Assembly: GCA_907164885.2 (NCBI GenBank)
Contig: OU015497.1
Span: forward strand, 63,667,077 to 63,731,076
DNA from: Dolomedes plantarius
Taxonomy: Eukaryota; Arthropoda; Arachnida; Araneae; Dolomedidae
Direction of reading: 5' to 3'
DNA length: 64,000 bases
The stretch's first letter is position 1. Every line of letters begins with the position of its first letter. The notes below the pieces were generated by a model, which saw nothing but the letters and a program-made list of their open reading frames with translations, ran no database searches and was not told where the DNA came from. A program made the translations under genes and the position numbers. Below, one piece after another: positions 1 through 10,461 of this stretch.

Positions 1-1910
1 GGGTTGGTCTGTCGGAGGTACTTCTTGCAGCAATCCAAACCTTTTCTGTCTTTTCTTTTTGTTTAATTGACAAGTATGGCAATGTTAACATAATTACTAA
101 TGTCCTCATTGATTTTGGGCCAATAATATTGGGGTGTAAGTAGTTGCATTGTTTTATTTATTCCAGGGTGTCCATAGTCCTCATGGGCTCTTTTTAAAAT
201 TTCTAACCTCAATGAAAATGGTACTACAATTTTTAAAAATCCTTTCTTTCTCATGTAGATTACATCATTTAGTTTTTTATATTTAAGTCCCTGTACATTG
301 TCTTTATTTTGAAATTCTACAATTTTTCTTAGTTCAATTAAATGGTTTATTTGGGTTTTAGGTTCTAGAATAGGGTTCCTTGAAAGCATGTCAGCTTCAA
401 TATTTGCAGTTCCCTTCTGGTATTTAATTTCATAGTCGAACATACTTAGTTTTAATGACCAGCGAAAGAGTCGACCTCGAAGATTTTTCACATTTTTAAG
501 CCAAACTAAGGCAGCATGGTCTGTGTGAATTGTGAACTTTTTCCCGTGGAGATAATGATAATACCTGTCTAAACTGTCCACAATTGGCAAACACTCAAGT
601 TCAGTAATAGAATAGTTTGCCTCATAGTCCTTTAATACACGAGAGTGATATGCTATGGGATGCAACACCCCATCTTCACCTGGCTGTTTTAAAACAGCTC
701 CAACCTGTTGTTTACTAGCATCCACAAATAAATGACAGTCTTTGTTTACATCATACAATTGCAATATTGGTTTACAAATCAATAAATTCTTAAGATCCTC
801 AAAAGCTTCTTGGCACTTGTCTGACCATCCCCATTTTACTCCTTTTTTCAATAATGTATTTAATGGCTGTCTTACTTTTGCATATTTTGGAATAAACTTA
901 TTATACACATTTATTGTGCCCAAGAATCTTTGGAGTTCTTTTACATTAGTTGGTGGTTTCAAACACTTTATCTTTTCAATGTTAATGTTGTCTGGGGCAA
1001 ATTTCCCATTTGTTACATTATATCCAAGAAAATTAATTTGTTGTTGCAGAAAAGTACATTTAGTTAATTTTAACTTGATATTCTCTTTTTTGAAAATGTT
1101 AAATAGTATCTCTAAATGTTCAAGGTGTTGTTCTTTGGAGTCTGAAAAAATTATAATATCATCGAAATAGTGGCATGCAAAGTTAACTTTATATTTATCT
1201 AAAATTCTCCTGATAGTCCTATTGAATATTGCAGGGGCGTTCTTTAAACCAAATGGGAGTCTTAGCCATTCGTATAAGCCAAAAGTAGTGGCAAATGCCA
1301 ATTTCTCAGTATCTTTTGGGTGGACGGGTACATGCCAATACCCTGAGGTAAAGTCTAAAGTTGAAAAGTAATTACCTCTGCTTAATTTATCTAGAATATC
1401 ATCAATTCTGGGTAAGGGTTCTGCATCTGTCTTAGTAATTAAATTTAGTTTACTGAAATCAATACAAAGTCTAGTTTTTCCCTCATTTCGCTTTCTTGCC
1501 AAAGTCACAGGACTTGAGTATGAACTATGTGATTCTTTTATGATTCCTGCTTCTAACAAATTTTTAATTTGGGTCCTGATCTCTTTTTCCTCAGTTGGCG
1601 AAGTCCTGTATGCTCTTAGACTCACTGGTAAATCAGAATTTAGGATTATTCTTTGGGGTTCCATCCTTATTTTGCCTATGTCATATTTGTTAGCTGAAAA
1701 CAGTCTATTATTTTTGTGCAATAAATTCTTTAATTCCCTATCAACATCTAAATTTTTGATTTGATCATTAATGTCAACATTTTCATAATTTGGATTAATT
1801 TCTGCTTTGATTCCACCAGAGCTTTCATTAAAATTGTCATTTACATCATAATCAATACAGAAAATATCATTTTCTTTCTGCGAATTTTCTTCATAAGGGT
1901 TAAACATATT
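1..1910 (-). pseudogene. pol: pol: reverse transcriptase, RNase H, partial integrase (gypsy)
   Basis: A 614-residue open stretch (63-1907). RT motifs are in order: LPRIDDILDKL, STLDFTSGYWHVPV, LPFGLKNAPAIFN, and the catalytic YFDDIIIFS. RNase H follows with FVDASKQQVGAVL, TELECLPIVDSL and IHTDHAALVWL. The integrase begins with the H-H part of its HHCC zinc finger (HEDYGHPGINKT, YYWPKINEDI). Near position 85 the frame is lost; the two cysteines and basic stretch of the finger are recognisable in another frame up to the window edge, pointing to a one-base indel. The frame opens only after a TGA at 1911-1913 and overlaps the protease frame, so expression by -1 frameshifting is expected. The remaining integrase lies outside the window. 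Confidence 0.88.
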
Positions 1911-2377
1911 TCATGACCATTACTATTATTATCACATTTATTTTGTAGGTGTAATGAAATTTTACTTATATCACAAATATTAACCATTTTCAAAGCAATT
2001 CTATTTTGATACACACACAATTGGTTACAATCAATTACTAATTTAAACTCTTTACACTCAGGAAGTCCCAGAATAAGATAAGGCAAGTCATTGTCCAAAA
2101 CATATGCAGAAATGTTTCTAATTATTTTCCCTATTCTCAAAGTTAATACACATTTAGTTGTAATTAAGATTTCACCCTCAGCTTGCCTGACCTTAATTGG
2201 GGAACTTGAATAACATTTCAGTTGACATTGCTTGACCAGTTTTTGTGACATCAGACTAATAGTCGAAGCAGTGTCAATCACACAATTTAAAAAATTCTGT
2301 TTCTCATTTTCATATAGTCTTTTTGTTTTGTCAACCCTATTATTTCTGATAATGTTTCCCCTCAATGACAGTAATTG
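1841..2377 (-). CDS. Aspartic protease region of the gypsy element
   Basis: This frame continues gag after the UGA at 2378-2380 and needs no new start codon; no ATG begins it. It shows a retropepsin-like active site at CVIDTASTISLMS (D-T-A where most families have D-T/S-G) and a second hydrophobic hairpin with LPYLILGLPE, matching the family's ILGxD/P-type strand. Its role would be to cut the Gag-Pol precursor. It ends at a TAA at 1841-1843 that overlaps the pol frame by about 70 bases, so pol would need a -1 shift. The DTA active site is unusual and may lower activity. The assignment rests on position and these two motifs. Confidence 0.72.
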   Translation of the reverse strand, partial: QLLSLRGNIIRNNRVDKTKRLYENEKQNFLNCVIDTASTISLMSQKLVKQCQLKCYSSSPIKVRQAEGEILITTKCVLTLRIGKIIRNISAYVLDNDLPYLILGLPECKEFKLVIDCNQLCVYQNRIALKMVNICDISKISLHLQNKCDNNSNGHEICLTLMKKIRRKKMIFSVLIMM

Positions 2378-2382
2378 TCATT
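2364..2382 (-). promoter_or_regulatory. Candidate UGA readthrough signal between gag and protease
   Basis: On the minus strand the gag stop reads TGA CAA TTA, fitting the stop-CAR-YYA context known from tobamovirus readthrough. It lies in a 7 bp inverted repeat (AATGACA, loop ATTAC, TGTCATT). The protease frame is in phase with gag. A chance nonsense mutation cannot be excluded from one copy. Confidence 0.5.
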
Positions 2383-3427
2383 CTGGCGCCTGATCTCTTT
2401 CAAATTCAGGTTCCTCATAATGATGTTTATTGTCTGACACCGACATCTTATCAAATCTCTCATTAATAGAGCAAGTTTGTTTCCAATGATAAGCATTACT
2501 TATGCCAAAGTTAGAACATTTTCGACAGGGTCTAGATGGTAAGTCTGCATATTGTTGGTGGTGATTAATTTGGTTATTGGGATTGGGTGCAAAATTTCTA
2601 TTCAACCTTTGATCTCTGGGTTGCCATTGTCTGAATTGTTGCTGCTGACTATAATTAGGTCTAAACTGAGTTTGTTGATTATTATTAGGTCTAAATTGAG
2701 GCTGGGAAGAGTAATTTTGTCTAAATTGGTGAGGTGGGCTATAATTCATCCTAACTTGAGGTTGGTTGTAATAATTCTGTCGTAATTGGTTCCTATTTTC
2801 AAATCTAGTGTTAAAAAAGTTATCCCGATCCCCTTGATTAGTTTTGTTTCCTTCATTATTTATTTTGATTAGCTTATTAGCCAACACTATCCATTCTGTT
2901 GTGGTTTGAGGAGGATTTGCAGCTATGGTCATTCTCATTTGAGCATTTAGGCCTTGTGTTAGGCCTTCTAGTATTAATTTCTGTGATAACCCCAATCTCT
3001 TTCCTACATCAATTTTTTTATGAAAATATTTGGTTAAGTCATCATTATATTCAAATTTCAAATTGGAAAATTCAGAGAATTCCACGCTATCTGCCTCAAA
3101 GAATAATTCTTGCAAAGTGTCTTTTAATTCTGTCCAATCTTGAATGTCTAAACAAGAGTTAATAAAAACTGTTAGAGCCTTCCCTTTGAGAAATTTTGAA
3201 ATATATTTTAATTTTTGTCCCTCTGGAACATTTGCTTGGCAAAATTTCTGCTCAATATAGGCAAGCCATTTTTGTAGTTTCATTCCCCCCTCTGGGTCAA
3301 AAGGAATAAAATCCCTGAATTCCCTCTCTACATTTTCAAGTTGAAAATGGTCTTTGCATTCTGTCTCAATTTTATTATTTGCTGTTGTTTCCCCCTGAAA
3401 TTCTGTCTTTACAGTTTTATCTTCCAT
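2378..3427 (-). CDS. gag: Gag-like protein of the gypsy element
   Basis: A 349-residue ORF starting at an ATG at 3427, upstream of protease and pol, as expected for gag, which forms the particle and binds element RNA. The N-terminal half has a retrotransposon gag-like region (WLAYIEQKF, LKGKALTVF, WTELKDTLQELF). Residues about 205-290 are a low-complexity stretch rich in Q, N, R, F and Y with repeats of the type QFRPNY. A degenerate zinc knuckle follows: CRKC, then H and C with spacing C-x2-C-x9-H-x4-C, instead of the usual C-x2-C-x4-H-x4-C. It ends at a UGA followed directly by CAA TTA, after which the same frame stays open through the protease. The ORF itself shows no breaks. Confidence 0.82.
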   Translation of the reverse strand: MEDKTVKTEFQGETTANNKIETECKDHFQLENVEREFRDFIPFDPEGGMKLQKWLAYIEQKFCQANVPEGQKLKYISKFLKGKALTVFINSCLDIQDWTELKDTLQELFFEADSVEFSEFSNLKFEYNDDLTKYFHKKIDVGKRLGLSQKLILEGLTQGLNAQMRMTIAANPPQTTTEWIVLANKLIKINNEGNKTNQGDRDNFFNTRFENRNQLRQNYYNQPQVRMNYSPPHQFRQNYSSQPQFRPNNNQQTQFRPNYSQQQQFRQWQPRDQRLNRNFAPNPNNQINHHQQYADLPSRPCRKCSNFGISNAYHWKQTCSINERFDKMSVSDNKHHYEEPEFERDQAPE

Positions 3428-3524
3428 CTTATAAGTTTAACACAATATCACAATTATATTTCAATTTAAAACAAGAATATAATATCATACAATCATAGTT
3501 TACTAAACAATTTTAAAAAGTTTA

Positions 3525-4485
3525 TGATGGGAGACATACAACCTGGTCATGTGATGCTTGTCTTGTTACTGTAAAATTCTCGGTTGCACAAATTTTTATT
3601 TTTATTTTTTCACGGTACAGCACTAGGGCTTGCATACCGGCTTGATTAAATTCACACACAAGAACACATCGATGATTTTTGAATGGTGGGGATTACGCAC
3701 TTTTTAGAAGACACAGAAAACATGTAGAGTGGTCGTGTAGTAGCAGAAATATCCAGTTCCAGTCACAGTCCGTAATGAATGCACTCCTGTGTGCATTGGA
3801 GAGAGAAGAGAAGAAAAAAAACCGACTAAAATTCACAGGAATGTTGTCCCAACTCTGCATACGGTTGCACGAATGAAGACAGTTTAATTGTATTTCATGA
3901 AAATTTGGGAAAATGAGCTTGAAAAACACCGTGCTGCAGCAAAATTCTTACGATGACGTCTTGGCAGAAGAATCCATGCACAAATTTTATGAGTCCGTAG
4001 AACCAAGGTTGTTTCAGTCGCCATTGAAAAATTCTATCATAGTAATCTTATATGAAACAAAAAAAATTTGTATCGTGCTAGAGTCATCAGAATATTGAAT
4101 CAGTCCTGGGCATCTGTTTAAGGTTTACCTTGTAGATTAGGGTAAAGAATGTAGTGTTCCAAGGGATTGTATTTATGAAACTGAGGGGGATTCTCTTTTA
4201 CTATCATTACTCTCGTTGAGAGAAAAAAAAAGGAGAGAAACACTTTCGCCCCAGCACCGCACGCCTCGACGCCGGTAGTTGAAGAATCCTCGTCGTTAGA
4301 AGAAAGAAAAAAAAAACAAGCGAACCTCCTCCGTCAGTTGAAGAATCCTCGTCGTTAGAAGAAAGAAACAAAAACTTGGAATATCCTTGGGATGTTCACG
4401 GCAGAGGTCCGAATCCTCGCCGACTTTTGTAACATGGGAGACTGACACTGGCCCAATAGATATCGAAATCTCCCATGTCACGGTG
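3525..4485 (-). repeat. Probable 5' LTR and leader of the gypsy element (limits uncertain)
   Basis: Upstream of gag on the minus strand. The right end carries the inverted motif TCTCCCATGTCA (to about 4481). ATGGGAGA occurs at about 3526 and again near 4434, so TG...CA limits of about 3525-4481 are possible; a TG at 3564 is an alternative left limit. No convincing tRNA-complementary primer site was seen. A 59 bp direct repeat containing AGAATCCTCGTCGTTAGAAG lies at about 4278-4390. The partner LTR is outside the window, so this is tentative. Confidence 0.45.
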
Positions 4486-4490
4486 AGAAG

Positions 4491-6266
4491 AAGATATTAA
4501 TATTACAATTCACTCCATATCAAAACGACGCACTCGGCTTCTTACGGAAAAGACTTTATTACGTCTATTCAAGTCAGTTACATGATCAAAAAAGCGTACA
4601 TGTACGTGACACCAAATCTTATATAAACTTATTTTGTCATGTGATCGTAGTAAGGTTTAATTGGTTAAAAGTTAGGACAAGGCGTGACAAATGCGCTAAA
4701 GCGTTTAATTTTCTGCCCACGCTACGCCAGTTTAGTTTTCATTTAAACAGGCAGCCATTTAATTTTTTCCACTAGAGGCCTTTTAGGACTTAGATTTGAA
4801 AACGAAAGTTAGCTCGTACGCCCAAGGGAATTTTGAATAATGTTAGATTTTAAAATGGTATGGGGTTTTTAATGTTATATATATATATATATATATATAA
4901 AAGGTACTTTATGAATTATTATCTTTTAGAAAAGCTTTACAATTAAATGAGGGATTAAAAAATAGTTTAATAGTTTTCTGAAGCCTGTATTCAGTTCATC
5001 GGTGAAATTTTTGTCATAAACATAATAAAAATCCTAACTTTCTTAAAACCTGTATACAGATACATGTAAAAATTAAACACAATTATGTCATCTTAAACAA
5101 AAACTTTTTCGGTTACAGTTAAAAGAAATTGCGCGTATATTTACAAAGACCGTCTAATTTTATACATAAACATTGTCTTTTCTTTAAACATCAAACTTAA
5201 TTAATAACTTAATTTCCTTCTCATCTGATTAATTTTGTTTTCTCAAATTATTAAAAGAGTAGTTTAAAATTTTCTAATCCTTGTCAGAAATTAACCCAAG
5301 AGAGAGTTCCCTAAGTCCTAAAATAAATTTCTGTACAAAACAAATCACACTGTTCCTACAAGTTAAATAATTCATTTGAGTGGGAAGAATGTCGAACATT
5401 GCCCTATAAAAACAAACTCCTCTAGAAAGAAACTTTTCTCTTCCTGTCCTTTTAAACAAATTATAGAGATTTAAGGGCTAGAAAATTTCGTTAGTCTTTG
5501 TTTATAAAACATTTTTCTTAAACGGCACATGTCGGATTAACTTGATTTAGATTTGTGTAGAAAAAATACCAACTCCTTTCAAAGTAAGTAATAACACAGC
5601 TTAACTTCTGAAATATTTTTTCTCTCTTCTCTTAAGAAAAACACATTGTATAACACAGGTTTCATTATAAATTGTTATCTAGCTTCTTGATCATATATCA
5701 TGCATGTTCCTTTTTTGACTTATATATGAAACAGGAAGTAAACTAGAGTAATTTAATGATTTTATTGAAATTTTAAAAACTTGCTGTTTTGTTTTACAAT
5801 TTGGGAAATTGAAATTGATTAATATCTTTAATCCCTTACGAAAAGCACATTGCACAATCCAGCCTCTTATATAAACTGTTATCTAGCGTCATGATCTGAT
5901 ACTAAGCATGTTCAATTTTTGACATATATGAAACAGAGAGAAAATTAAACAATTTAATCATTTTCTTGCAAATTTAAAAACCATTAACTTACTGTTATAT
6001 TTACAATTTAGGAAATTGAAATTGTATATTACATTCAACTAAGTAATCATATTTACTGTCTAAACATTCACTGAAATGCTTAGATGTAATTTGATACGGA
6101 GTTGAACCAGAGGATATACCCCTCCGTGCTGAAACTGACTTTCTAGATATAGACAAAGTATTCGTTTTCTTGGCACATGGGTTTCATTAAAATCTGTTAA
6201 AGATGCACAGGAATTTTGGTGGCACATACCCAAGCCCATTTCAATGGCACTCTGTATATCTATAAG
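4491..6266. other. AT-rich spacer without a gene
   Basis: No coding region is supported. It holds a (TA)n run at about 4875-4899. A diverged tandem duplication of about 200 bp lies at about 5637-5825 and 5841-6030, sharing CACATTG, TTATCTAGC, TATATGAAACAG and GGAAATTGAAATTG (period about 204). Confidence 0.6.
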
Positions 6267-6269
6267 TTA

Positions 6270-6439
6270 GGGCATGTTCACATAGAATCCGTCAGCGTTA
6301 GCGTTACTCGTATTGAAATATATATAACCAATTACAAACATCATAATGATTAGCCACGAAATTGTTAAGGGGTGTTATTCGTTTAAAATGTGTCAATACG
6401 TGTAACGGTCAGACTGACAAATTCTATGTGAACAGGCCC
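6270..6439. mobile_element. PIF/Harbinger-type MITE, 170 bp
   Basis: The left end GGGCATGTTCACATAGAAT is matched in inverse at the right end (ATTCTATGTGAACAGGCCC). Imperfect pairing continues inward for about 50 bp through GTCAG, GTTAC and CGTATTGA. Both sides are flanked by TTA (6267-6269 and 6440-6442), the 3 bp target duplication of PIF/Harbinger elements, whose termini typically begin GGGC/GGCC. It is too short to encode anything. Confidence 0.82.
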
Positions 6440-6604
6440 TTAGAGTAGCCTTTTGATGTCTCATTAGTATCCACTTTATGCAAATTCATTTAAAATACAA
6501 GAAAAGAGCCCATTTTTCATCATATATGGGTCCGATATTTCCCTAGATGGTAAAAACAGATGGAAATCGTTTGGAACCCCAGCAAAAGGAGATAATTATT
6601 TTAT

Positions 6605-6840
6605 ATCCTGGTCTCAAGGTAGCCTAATGATAACGCGTTGGGCTTCGGACAGGGGTTGCTCAGTGTGAATCGCGACGAACACCATCAAATATGATTCTAT
6701 CTAGGCGAGATATCGGCCTAGGTAATTGTCGTTTTAATCAGTAGACTGGAATGTCCTTCAACGATGTCAGTGGGTAAGGGAAAATGACAGCCACCCAGAT
6801 GTCACCTCACCTCAATCATAATTTAGGTGGCGCCAAATGA
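6605..6840 (+). repeat. tRNA-derived SINE relic
   Basis: A box-A-like GGTAGCCTAATGATAACG is followed about 35 bp later by a weak box-B-like GTGTGAATCGCGA. The body shares GATCTC/GATATC-type spacing, TCTAGGC, GTAGACTGGAAT and CAGATGT with the SINE at 15,206, so both are probably one family. No clear target duplication was seen. Confidence 0.5.
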
Positions 6841-6902
6841 GCAATGTTGACTTATCTGTTCGATGTTCCCTTGCAAAAAGTAATGAATAATTCCCACAGT
6901 TC

Positions 6903-6903
<1 letters not shown>

Positions 6904-6970
<67 letters not shown>

Positions 6971-7030
6971 GTGTGTGTGTGTGTCTGGATGTGGGGGTTT
7001 GTGGGGGGTGTATGTATATATATATATATG
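6904..7030. repeat. (AT)n plus (GT)n microsatellite
   Basis: An uninterrupted AT run of about 62 bases is followed by GTGTGTGTGTGT, a G-rich stretch and a second short TA run. ORFs read through it are only YIYI-type repeats. Confidence 0.9.
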
Positions 7031-7248
7031 TCTCAGAATAAGTATCTCCGCACCTGCCAAACAAGAACGACAAAAAAGTTTACATCCTGTTTAGAGATCG
7101 GGTTACGGTGAGTTCGACTCCAGGGTCTCAAAAGGACAGACATGACGCCCCAAAAGCATCAAAAGCAAATGCGGCTGTATATATATATATAAAAAATTGA
7201 GAATTCAATGGCGAAAAATTATCACCTCCGAGAAAGTAAATATGTATA

Positions 7249-7320
7249 GCGCCCTTTACACGTACGTTCTTTCGCGAGTGCTTGGAGCGTACGGGATTGC
7301 GCGCACGCTCCAAGCACTTG
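7249..7320. mobile_element. Palindromic MITE, copy A, left part (split by the copia element)
   Basis: It begins GCGCCCTTTACACGTACG and contains the inner hairpin GTGCTTGGAGCGT ... ACGCTCCAAGCAC. The right part, ending GTACGTGTAAAGGGCG, lies beyond the copia element at 13,968-13,997. Together they make about 102 bp with TIRs GCGCCCTTTACACGTACG. A second, longer copy starts seven bases further at 14,004. The superfamily is not clear, since target duplications could not be read. Confidence 0.7.
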
Positions 7321-8062
7321 TGTTAGCGTACATGTTAAAAACATGCACGTCAACAATTCTTATAATTTATATTTAAATAGCAGAGTTTAAAAATGTGCAG
7401 TAAAAGCTATGTTAAAAAAATGTATACGCTAAAACCATTAAAGTTGTTCAAAATCATGTATAGACGACAAGACTTTTTAACAATAACTCAAAGTTTATTC
7501 ATTTGAAAAACTGGTTAAGAATTAGATAAAAACAACAATATCAACATCTTTCTTCTTACTAATAATACTGGGGTTTTCTTTAGATCAGTTTTAAAAACAA
7601 ACATTATATTTTATCATACTGTGATATACTATCATAAGAATTAATATATAACTAATGCAAAACGTCTTACTCTAGACAGGCTTGATATTTCATCCCATTT
7701 CATCAGCTCAAGAAGCTTGCGATAATGTGTGTATCCTTGATGTCGTGATGCCCGATGCCCCTTTCTCGAAAGTGTTCGCCGCTTATATACACTTAACAAA
7801 AACCGATATTCAAATATCGTGTTGATTTACATCACTTCACTTGAAAAATGCTATCGGCTGGTAACTGAAGATTTGTGTTTAATTATGACGTATGGCAGAT
7901 TGCCAGACATGACGTAATCTAAACGAAACTTACGTCGTTGATTCGGTTTAATTGAATCGCCTTTAACTTGAATCGGCTTAAAAATGGAAATGCAGAATAT
8001 GACGTCAAACTTCGGAAAGGCAAGTAATGAATGAATCTTCATATTGGTTCATATTGCTAACA
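7321..8062 (-). repeat. Copia 3' LTR
   Basis: 742 bp, TGTTAGC...GCTAACA, matching 13,226-13,967 along its whole length. In element orientation it follows a purine tract (AGTGGGGGGGGGGATT) at 8063-8078. Confidence 0.95.
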
Positions 8063-8653
8063 AATCCCCCCCCCCACTTGTATTTTCGACACAAAATAAG
8101 CAACTGAATAAGATAAATCCATCACAGTTTACAAATCAGGTTTTCAAGTTATAAAAAAAACTGCTTGCTTCTGTATTTACAATTGCTATAAAAAAACCAA
8201 TATACACAATACTACATATTACAAACTACAAGAAAAGGTTAAAACACATAATTACTAAGACAACACTACATTCAATCATGATGATATATCAATACATGCG
8301 TGGGCGCCCACTCATACAAGCTCATTCATACACATAAAACAAATTGGTTTCTCATTAAGAAAAATATATTAATTAATGTATATCATATTCAATTTCTTAA
8401 AATTTTCTTTTAAAGTGTTTAAAAATATTTGAGATCAAAATATAACGAAGTAATATTGCACTGTATATCTATAAGGTACAACAATTCAGATAAATAGACA
8501 CTGAGCATTAAACAAGTTTACTTTAAACAAATTTCCTTGATTAGTTTAAACAAATTTCATTAAACAAATTTACATTAAAAACACTGCACTTTCAAAATTC
8601 AAAACATTTCAAAGTTCAAAACGGTAACAATGTGAGCATACAACTCCAGAGAT
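8063..8653 (-). other. Copia 3' untranslated region with polypurine tract
   Basis: It lies between the RNase H stop codon (8654-8656) and the 3' LTR and shows no coding. The minus-strand G10 run next to the LTR is the plus-strand DNA primer site expected for an LTR element. Confidence 0.8.
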
Positions 8654-10438
8654 TCATGAAAAAATTTCATCACATAAATGTCTCAGTTCGAACCTGGTCA
8701 GAGGTTTGGTGAATGGATCAGCTAAATTTTTCTTACTCTATATATATTTCATGTCAAAAATGTTTTGATAAACTAAGTCTCGGACAAAAAACAACCGGAC
8801 ATCAATATGTTTACTCCTATGGTTTTCAACTGGGGATTTGACAAAATCTATGCAAGCGGTGTTATCAACATATAGAATCGACTTCTATTTCTTACCAAAA
8901 ACTAACTTTCTGTCGTAACATTCATCTAGGATTCTATCAAACCACATCAGTTCCTTCGTGTCCTCTGTCATAGCATAGAATTCACTCTCCATAGTTGACA
9001 ACGACACGCACTTCTCCTTAAAAGTCCTCCACATGACTGGAGCTTTTCCAAAAAAAAAACTATCTGTCCCCCCATAGATGTCCTGTCATCTTTATTGGCA
9101 GCAAAGTCCGCATCAGTGTAAACTACTATACTAGGTTCATTGCATGTAAGTTTAAGTTTATAATTGCGTGTGTGTATGACATAGCCCAAAAGTTTTATTA
9201 GACCGTCCCAGTGAAACCTACCAGGATTACTCTGGTACTGGCTAAAGATGTTAACGGCGTAACTTATGTCGGGCCTGGTTCTACTAGCAAGAAAAGATAG
9301 ACAGCCTAATAAATTCCTATAAGGAAAATGTGACATTTCCTCTATTTCAATATCTGATTGTGGACATTGTTTCTTTGAGAAGACTGTACCTTTGCTGATT
9401 GGAAGTGAAGAAACAGGTATGAAGAAGCTCGTAAACCTTTTACAAATATCGTCAATATAAATCGACTGGCTCAACAAAACTTCACCTCCCTTTTCCTCAA
9501 ACTCAACCCCCAACAGCTTTTTAGTCTTACCCAAAATTTTTAAGTCAATATGTTTTTCCAACAATCCAATGGCCTTGTCTATTACTTTCTCGTCCTTTCC
9601 AAACAAAACTATGTCATCAACATACAAAAGCAAAATCAACACACAATTAAAGTCTTATGCACAATTACACCAATTCAATTTTCTAAAACCAAGTTCTGTC
9701 AATACTATGAATCTCGAAAAACCATTCTCGACCACTCTGGTGTAGTCCATAAATAGCTCTATCCAACTTACAAACTAAAGTCTCCTTACCTTTCACAGCA
9801 AAACCGGGTGGTTGAGACATGCAAATGTTATCTTTTAATGGCGCGTATAGATAAGCTCCTTTTACGTCACACTGCCTGTGGGTCCAACCCTGTAAAACTA
9901 CTAAAAGGGAAAAGAAGAAACGAATTAGACTGAAATTAATGACTGGGCTAAAAGTTTCTTCGTAACTCACTCCTTTTACTTGTTTAAAACCCTGTGGCAC
10001 TAGTCTTGCCTTATACCTGGCCACTTTGCCTTTTTCGTCTCTTTTCAATGTGAAAACCCACCGGCATCCGATGACATCAGTATCTGGCGGTAACTTAACA
10101 AGGTGCCATACATGTCTTTCTGCCATGATTTTCATTTCTTCTCCCATGGCTTCTACCCATTGCTTGTGTTGTGGGGAGCTCAATGCTTGTTTATAAGTGT
10201 TGGGAATATAAATTTCATCTAGTCAGGAACTGGCATAGCTTGTGGAGGCGGTAACTGGTTTATCTGAAATTATTCCTTGATACGGATTTTCACCGGAAAA
10301 ATCAAAAATGTGTTCCGTGTATTTTATACCATTCTCCTTACAATACTTTAAGGCATCGTTTGTAGACCTAAGTCTAATGTTGGAACCTACTTCATAATAG
10401 TATACATCTATACGTTTACTCTTCGTTCGTGGGACCAC
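8654..10438 (-). pseudogene. Copia reverse transcriptase and RNase H (broken)
   Basis: The region from the IN-RT linker to the end of pol. RT motifs read in order: GCRWVFTLKRDEKG, YKARLVPQGFKQ, YEETFSPVINFSLIR, CDVKGAYLYAPL, IYGLHQSGREWF, and the catalytic YVDDIVLFG. RNase H shows VVYTDADFAANKDDRTSMGG, and its later motifs are readable in another frame down to a TGA at 8654-8656. Breaks seen: a stop at 10,223, a frame change between about 9683 and 9642, and a further shift in the A9 run at 9051-9059. RT copies element RNA into DNA; RNase H removes the RNA strand. This copy cannot make an active enzyme. Confidence 0.88.
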
Positions 10439-10461
10439 TTTCCTTTCCCAATCGACACGTT

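Larger units (their letters stand above)
1..4490 (-). mobile_element. Ty3/gypsy LTR retrotransposon, cut by the left window edge
   Basis: On the minus strand the order is LTR/leader (right), gag, protease, reverse transcriptase, RNase H, start of integrase (left). This is Ty3/gypsy order, with integrase after RNase H. The 3' part of integrase and the 3' LTR lie outside the window, so LTR limits and age cannot be measured. Gag and protease are in one frame with a single UGA between them; pol is in the -1 frame. A frameshift near position 85 breaks the integrase zinc-finger region, so this copy is probably defective. Confidence 0.9.

Noticed and set aside
4428..4485. Inverted pair TAACATGGGAGA / TCTCCCATGTCA as a separate MITE
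   Set aside because: It lies at the presumed LTR end of the gypsy element and is better explained as LTR terminal sequence.
6844..7073. ORFs made of YIYIYI on both strands here, at 15,972-16,203, 30,270-30,588 and 57,764-58,054
   Set aside because: They are translations of TA microsatellites and not proteins.
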